Assembly (NCBI RefSeq): GCF_032362555.1
Contig: NC_083517.1
Span: 8,080,001 to 8,144,000, forward strand
From: Amyelois transitella
Lineage: Eukaryota > Arthropoda > Insecta > Lepidoptera > Pyralidae
Length of the DNA stretch: 64,000 nucleotides
Direction of reading: 5' to 3'
The notes under the pieces were generated by a model. The model had not been told where the DNA came from. It made no database searches and saw only the letters and a program-made list of their open reading frames with translations. This document shows positions 56,501 to 64,000 of this stretch, in pieces. The translations under genes were made by a program, and so were the position numbers. Every line of letters starts with the position of its first letter. Position 1 is the stretch's first letter.

Positions 56501-57255
56501 GACATAACATACCATTATTTTATTTTGGACATTTCACTGAGTAACACAATCATTAAAAAATTGTGTTAATTTCAGCTTGTTACAACAAACATGCTGATGT
56601 TGAAAACTGATACCTGTCCAATATGCTATGAAATACGGTCAGCTGCAATTCAACTGGGATTAGGAGTAGGATATCCTATGCTATTAGCTCCTACGTCAGC
56701 AATAATGGTATGTATTGGCTTAAAACTATGAGAAATATTCATAGAAATAATGAAAACTGATTTTCTGGAAGAAATCACTTACCAACCAATGTACTTTTAC
56801 TATTATTTACTAGTTATTGTACATTACTTTAAGAGTGAGCCTTAAAGTAATGTACATAAGTACAATGGTTGGTAAGTGATTTCTTCCCGAAAATCAGTGG
56901 ATGGAGAGAAAATAAAACTTAAAAGTAACATCTTAATAATCACCTTTATCTTGATCCTGAGAGTGGTTTGTTGATAGTGCCGATATTTTTAATTGTGCCT
57001 TTTGTCTCTTTTCAGTATGCAAATAGATTCGCAACATACAGAATACCATATTTGACTGATGGGCCAAAGAAAGTTTTTCAATTATTAAGCAAAATTACTA
57101 AACCATTGAGTGGAACCTTAGCCATTATTACTGTTGTTCAGCTGGTTGCTTCTTCTGTTGTGTCATATTTTGAGATGAAAAATAACTTCACAGTCAGAAC
57201 AAAATTAATGGAAATAGAAAATAAAATTCTGGCAGAGACTGAAGAATCAATGTGA
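53553..57255 (+). CDS. TMEM126A: TMEM126 family mitochondrial membrane protein, 219 aa, 4 exons
   Basis: Exons 53553..53668, 53964..54135, 56576..56707 and 57016..57255 join in phase (660 bp including stop). The protein has four hydrophobic segments: ILGGINAISGIIINN, FYSSVIPVTVMPGLMTILF, IQLGLGVGYPMLLAP and LAIITVVQLVASSVVSYF. The CPICYEIRSAAIQLG stretch corresponds to the conserved CETC...RSG region, and length (about 195 to 230 aa) fits. In vertebrates TMEM126A and TMEM126B are inner-membrane proteins acting in respiratory complex I assembly; insects generally have one member, so the symbol marks the family. Intron 2 (54136..56575) carries element B; intron 3 carries a long foldback. A poly(A) signal AATAAA lies at 57276..57281. 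Confidence 0.88.
55240..55870 (-). mobile_element. LINE fragment nested in element B
   Basis: The minus-strand frame 55258..55551 reads RNLRNKHKLVMPYHRLSKVS, SFMENCIRFYNRMPESVLD and KFKEYVKKVLCEKAYY, the usual C-terminal end of a non-LTR reverse transcriptase. Upstream to about 55870 the same coding region continues with frameshifts (LSNRLSSAAYAVRRIRQLTD can be read in pieces). It is inactive. Confidence 0.8.
56009..56248 (+). repeat. Dispersed retroelement 3' end
   Basis: It is a near copy of 11762..12012: TGTGGTTCCCGGCACCAATA, CGATGGGCTAGCAACCTGTC, AAATAGCTGAACGTGGCCAT, ending ATATGTATGTAT. It is nested near the right end of element B. Confidence 0.82.
56756..56898. repeat. Long imperfect inverted repeat (foldback) in TMEM126 intron 3
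   Basis: ACTGATTTTCTGGAAGAAAT on the left pairs with the reverse complement ACTGATTTTCGGGAAGAAAT on the right. The pairing continues through CACTTACCAACCA.TGTACTT and, after an unpaired stretch in the left arm, TGTACATTACTTTAA. The whole is 143 nt with a very short loop near 56836. Confidence 0.85.
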
Positions 57256-60200
57256 TGTAAATACACATGACTGTAAATAAATATAGTTCATTTATGTATT
57301 AAAATAGTTTTAGATTAGTTTTGTTTTTTATTTAGTATTGTAGAACAAGTAAAAACAAAATATGTTTTACATAATCTATATTAATTAATATAGGTAAGAA
57401 TTAATTACGATATTACAAAAAACAGACAACAAACTATGCACACAACACAACTGTTATCAGAAAGTACACATTTCTTTATGAACACACAAATACACAACTG
57501 CCAATACCTTATATGTAAATCTTCCTTGGACCATCCCATACTATTCAAAGTAAAAAAAATACATAAAGTAAATATTTGTATGATACATATTTACTGCTGA
57601 TAATGCCCCCAGCGTTTTTTGCCAAGGAAAGTTACTATAAAAACGTTATTTCAGCAGTGAATGTGTTAAGGCATAATATACTATAGAGGCAAGGTGAATA
57701 TTAAAAATATTACCTTTTCAGCAATTCTGCATAGTATTTTTTTAGATTTATAAATAAAACCTACTATAGTGTACTTCCATATTATCGGATCATACTGTGC
57801 AGAGGAAGCACACAAATTATCAGTATGGGATATAATCAAAATAGAACTGAAACCTGATTTCTCAAACAAAATAAATCAATTTGTTCAATGAATATGAAAA
57901 CAAGTATAGAAAATATTCGTCTCTCTATTTATTTGCTATAATATATTCTATTTACTAGCCTCACTAACTATAGGGTTTTCTAGCGTGCCAGGCAATATTT
58001 GATATTATATTAATTTGAGTTGTGAAGGCATAGCAGTGCAAATCTGTGTTGAAGTTGAATTTTATAGGGGACAAAATGTATAAATTGTACATGTTGCAAA
58101 ACAGCGTACAAGTATAATCCATGGAAAACTCTGTAAATGTTACCTTATTCTGGATTGGTGGATTTGGGAAGGTTTATATGCTGTTGACTGTACATACAAT
58201 GTACATATTACAGTTTTTACTGCATACAAATGATTATATTATAATTTACAGATAACGAAAAACATTAAACTAAGCTTCAAATCAAGACAGCACTATCTAT
58301 GCCTCCTTGTCAAGCTGTTATAGACTATCGAATCTTAAAATTTAATGTTACATAATTATCTCTAATTAAACATACAACCGATATACGAGATACCTATAGA
58401 TTTTACCACGCAAAAAACCACAAATTACATAAGAGTAATAACAATTTTTAAATTCAAAAAATATAATCTTATATACTATGTACTAATAACAAATGAACCT
58501 TTATGTTGATTATTTAAAGAATTTAAAATGAACAAATTCTTACATAATATTCATTAGGTAGGTACCTACTACCTATATAAATTTCGTAAGTACGTCTATT
58601 TATTAGGGTTGTAACGGACTTTAGGTCTAACCGAAACTTGCGATCTAGGCTTGCGTTGCGACAAAAGTATACAAAAGAAATTTTGTAAACTACTTCGAAT
58701 TCGAGAACGTGAGGGGCATTATTTTGTTCGGCCGTGTAAGTGATTTGGTGACTCATTTAAATAGCAACACGGAAACAAAACAAAAGAAGGATTTGTCATC
58801 AAGCTTTCACTCAATCTCCGCCTACAGTGTAGGCGGTTGGTGGTAGGCCCCACACGAAGCCGTTGCCCATCACCGCCTTCACATTCACTAACCATTACAA
58901 CCCTACTATTTACGGACAGGCAAATAAGACATGCAGGGAACACTTGGTAACAAAACTGCTGCCACCTTCAGCACTGATATTCTACCTCCTGCTGTTCTAA
59001 ACCTATTTCGAATTATATGATAAATCTATGAACTTCTTAGCATAAGTGTACCCAATGATGACGGCCGCCGCTGCCTTTGTAGCGATGAAGAGCGCCTTTA
59101 TTCGAGTTATTGATGCCCCAAAACACTTTTATGTCACGCAATATTGAAGATGAGAATGAGGAACTTTCTACCGAAGTTAATTAAACTCAGTTTCTCTACG
59201 TTGTTATCCACACTTCCTCTAGGTTACGCAAACATCAAAGCGGCCCATACGATGACATCTTACCGTCATTATGCCTGGCTTTGTTGGCTTCCTTGAAGTT
59301 GAACTATCTTCATGTCACGATCGAAAATATTTTGACTAGACGTTCTTATAGTCACCAACTGCGCATTATTTGTTACAACATCGCCACAAAATTCACGGCA
59401 GTCTATCTATCTAATATTAACAATAACAATACTTATTACAGCTACAGAATCAAGTCTTTATCCCTTGGGTAGACAAAGCCTCGGATCGATGGACGCAAGA
59501 ATTATTGCTTTGTGAGATTTCAACAGTAAGACACAATACGCAACAACAAAGGGAATTATGATGATCGCGCGTCGTTGTTGGAACATGCCATCTCCTATTT
59601 CACCCATCTGCCCCAAATTTATTCTAATCTGACATATTTTATGACTTTTCACGTGATCGCACTATGGGCCTATTATATTCATGTGTTTAACTATTGTTGT
59701 GAAATGGTTTTGATCAAGAATTAAGCGTTGTATGTTGAATGAGAACAATCATAAAAAATGGAGCAAGCGGGTACCGAAATGTACACGTATTTGCGATTAT
59801 GTCATACTTTCAATCAAAGTAAGTTTGTATGAAAATAATCTGGCCAAAATAGGGCTCAATACTTATAGTAATCGAAATAGACCACCATATTATGAGCGCT
59901 TTTTAAGCATAGAGATTAATATGTATGTATGTATTTATATATATGTAAAACTATGTTTCCACTTTGCATTGAATTGAAAGTCAATTTATAGCAAAATGCA
60001 AACAAAGTTTTCAGTCAAAATTTTGATCAAAGCACTTGCGGATCTAAAGTGCTCTCAATCACTTATTATAAATAACAAGTTCCCTTTTTGTGAAATAAGT
60101 ACCTACACAATCTTAAGAACTATTGCCTGATACAATTTACGATACTTCTTTTACCTTACGAATTCATAAGTTTATTCAATGTTTTGATTGCACCATTGTT

Positions 60201-60533
60201 GTCACGAGGGAATGTACATAGTTGGCAGTGTTCATAACCCTAAATAATTTGAATATAACACGTTTCGCACCTATGAGAGCCTGACGAATTACTTTGAGCA
60301 TAATTATGACTGTCAGTTGTACTTCCGAGCGCCAAGTAAACTGAAGGGTTATCTAAACAAGTTGTACACGAAGTATGATTCTGGACACTATTCTTACACT
60401 TAACATCTAAGTTATTACTAACACAGTATGTGTGACCACTTAGCTCGTATGCATCCGAGCAGGAGTATGTTTTATATTCATATGAAAGGTCACAAATACT
60501 CGGATGGCGAACCCCGCCAGAGGATAGCTGCCG
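57256..60533. other. Convergent spacer between TMEM126 and AMMECR1
   Basis: Both genes end here. No further gene can be supported. It holds the TMEM126 poly(A) signal, a 302-bp hAT-like MITE (58604..58905) and, for AMMECR1, a possible minus-strand AATAAA at 60171..60176. The remainder is AT-rich with only short open frames. Confidence 0.6.
58604..58905. mobile_element. hAT-like MITE with 8-bp target duplication
   Basis: The 302-bp element has termini TAGGGTTGTAACGGAC and, inverted at the right, TAGGGTTGTAATGGTT. It is flanked by CTATTTAT (58596..58603) and CTATTTAC (58906..58913), 7 of 8 identical. An 8-bp duplication with TAGGG-type ends fits hAT. It has no transposase. Confidence 0.75.
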
Positions 60534-62391
<1,858 letters not shown>

Positions 62392-62936
62392 GTTGGTTGG
62401 TTATAACTCTAAAAATTATTAAAACCAATTTATGCAATGCACAAAAGGAAATGAAACCAAACACACTTGTCCCCAAAAAGAAGAGTTTTTGTTCGACTTT
62501 TTACTGACGTTTGATTGATGTTCTGTCATTTGACATCTACTGTCACATAACTGACATTGACAGAAAGCCAGAAACAACGTTTATTTTGGTGATCACAGGG
62601 CGTGAATATTTTACGAAGAAAATATGTCATTGAATTAAAAAACTAAAGCTAAAACTACAATTTGTGAATTAAATTTTAGTTTGTAATCTTTTTTTTTTTC
62701 ATTTTTATAAGTAGATTTAAAAATATATATTTAGTCTATGGTAGTACGATGGCTGTCTGTCATGTCATTTTAGTTTTGTAGAAAATAATGAAAAGAAGTT
62801 ATTATTGTGTGTAATAAAATTATTTTCTTGAAACATGTACAAGAAGAATAGTTTTCCAATAGATTTAAGTGAAAAACCTGTTAGCTATAGTTAAAATTAT
62901 CTACGTGTAATGATAAACCAAAAGCATAGTTAGACG
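62392..62936. promoter_or_regulatory. Divergent promoter region of AMMECR1 and RSF1
   Basis: 545 bp separate the two start codons. Five copies of TGTCA or its complement TGACA lie within 39 bp (62524..62562), and two more at 62758 and 62763. No TATA box is evident at a usual place for either gene. The motif cluster is seen directly; its function is inferred. Confidence 0.6.
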
Positions 62937-64000
62937 ATGGCGTCCGATAGTGAAATATCGTGTACGAATGATCCTAATTTTGCTGTTATTTATTCCTTTT
63001 TAAAAGTTTTTGGCAAATTGTATGGTTTAGATGTGCCGACCATAGCAAAATTTCAGGAATTTATAGAAAACACTCAAGAGGGTAAGGTTTGATAAACCGT
63101 ATTGTCACGTAGTTTTGGTAAACAAACATCATAAATTAATTTCTCTTGTTTTAGTTTTGGATCCGCTAAAAGAAATACATGTGAGATTACTTCGGCGTGC
63201 ATTAAAATCCGTACAAAGCAATAAATGGGAGCGAAGCCTGATAAAGTTTTGTCATCAACATGGACACCATCAAGAGGCTTGGGAAATGGAAAGGTTTTCA
63301 TACAAGAAGGCCAGTGCTCAAGTGAAATTGAAAGTTCTAAAGGTAATATTTGAATCATTTGCCACAAATTTATTAGTTTTGTAACAATTTACAATGAAGA
63401 CATAGATTATAGTATAATTTAATTTATATTCATAAGTTCATTGACGTCTTTCACAATTTATGATATGTTTTCAATTGAGCCTTTAGTCACGAATGGTTAA
63501 GAATAAGTTTTCATATTTCTGCAGTCTTGAAAATTAAGTTGATATTTGTTTTATAACTTACTCACTTTAAAGTATTTCATAAAGGCATTGCACACAAAAA
63601 AAAGTTGATTCTGTGACATACATTCAGGCTTATTCAATTACCCAATTAGTTTATTGACATATTTTTTTAGCTTCTTTTGGAATATCAGTTTACTTGTCAT
63701 CCAAAATTCAAGTCGGCTGTGAATGCTCTATCATGCAAAGACCTTCGATTAGATCCCATCGGGAGGGATAAAAATGGTTGTGTATACTGGTACCAAGTGG
63801 ATGATGATGCTAATTTGTGTCTGTATAAGGAGGACCAGGATGAAGAAACTTGGCAAATAGTGGCTAGGTATGTTAAGTATGGATAAATTTTAAAGTAAAC
63901 AAATATTTTCTGCCGTATACCAAAAAAAACATACTGAAAATTTTAGGTCAGTTTTTATCCTTATTTATTAAATATATTATACTTTTTTATTCAGAAATCG
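62937..64000 (+). CDS. RSF1: Remodeling and spacing factor 1 (RSF1), N-terminal part, continues beyond right edge
   Basis: Exons 62937..63081, 63155..63342, 63671..63867 and 63995..64000 (cut by the window edge) join in phase. The protein begins MASDSEISCTNDPNFAVIYS, followed by FLKVFGKLYGLDVPTIAKFQ, WERSLIKFCHQHGHHQEAWE, then LDPIGRDKNGCVYWYQVD and ETWQIVARNR. PNFAV..SFL, the EAWEMER stretch, and IGRDKxGxxYWYQxD are shared with vertebrate and fly RSF1 (DDT/WHIM-type region that contacts the ISWI ATPase). RSF1 is the histone-binding subunit of the ISWI-containing RSF chromatin-assembly complex; its PHD finger and long acidic tail would lie to the right. The start is the only ATG that precedes the conserved PNFAV. 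Confidence 0.92.

Larger units (their letters stand above)
54245..56501. mobile_element. DNA element with CGTCGGGGATA termini and 4-bp target duplication (element B)
   Basis: The 2,257-bp element ends in near-perfect inverted repeats (CGTCGGGGATAGTGCAAATC left; CGTCGGGGATAGTTCAAATC right, read inwards) and is flanked by ACAT (54241-54244, 56502-56505). ACGCGGATTTG-type motifs repeat inside both ends. No transposase is left. Other repeats are nested within it: a fragment around 54660..54835, a LINE piece (55240..55870) and a dispersed repeat (56009..56248). Its termini resemble element A at 24.1 kb. It sits in intron 2 of TMEM126. Confidence 0.85.

Noticed and set aside
58523..58943. Minus-strand frames of 74 to 77 codons
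   Set aside because: They overlap the hAT-like MITE and have no family resemblance.

Overview
The window looks like nuclear DNA of a ditrysian moth or butterfly. Genes are AT-rich, split by many small GT-AG introns, and embedded in typical lepidopteran repeats: tRNA-derived SINEs, 3' ends of non-LTR retrotransposons, MITEs and cut-and-paste elements. The partial Δ9 acyl-CoA desaturase at the left edge is closest, from memory of the family, to the moth NPVE-type sequences.

Layout. 508-3239 (-): first two coding exons of a Δ9 acyl-CoA desaturase, running off the left edge. 3240-11603: repeat-rich spacer. 11604-49126 (-): a complete lysosomal-trafficking regulator gene (LYST; mauve in Drosophila). 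I joined 51 coding exons by splice sites and phase; they total 10,398 bp, exactly divisible by 3, and encode 3,465 residues, with a concanavalin-like segment, PH-BEACH, BEACH and C-terminal WD40 repeats. 49127-53552: repeat-rich divergent spacer. 53553-57255 (+): TMEM126 family gene, 219 aa, 4 exons. 57256-60533: convergent spacer. 60534-62391 (-): AMMECR1, 221 aa, 4 exons. 62392-62936: compact divergent promoter. 62937-64000 (+): start of RSF1 (remodeling and spacing factor 1), running off the right edge.

The genes do not form a pathway: lipid desaturation, lysosome-related organelle trafficking, a mitochondrial membrane protein (family role: complex I assembly), AMMECR1, and an ISWI-class chromatin remodelling subunit.

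Most unusual features: (1) an intact-looking Tc1-like element (17430-19152) with 30-bp perfect terminal repeats, a D34E transposase and two introns, inserted at the TA inside a LYST 5' splice site so that its own terminus now supplies intron positions +4 to +6; (2) three decayed tandem copies of LYST exons, each lying in the intron just 3' of its parent exon; (3) two elements with related CGTCGG...CCGCG termini and 4-bp target duplications; (4) a long foldback in a TMEM126 intron. Exon joins are by eye; the least certain is the 3' end of LYST exon 32.
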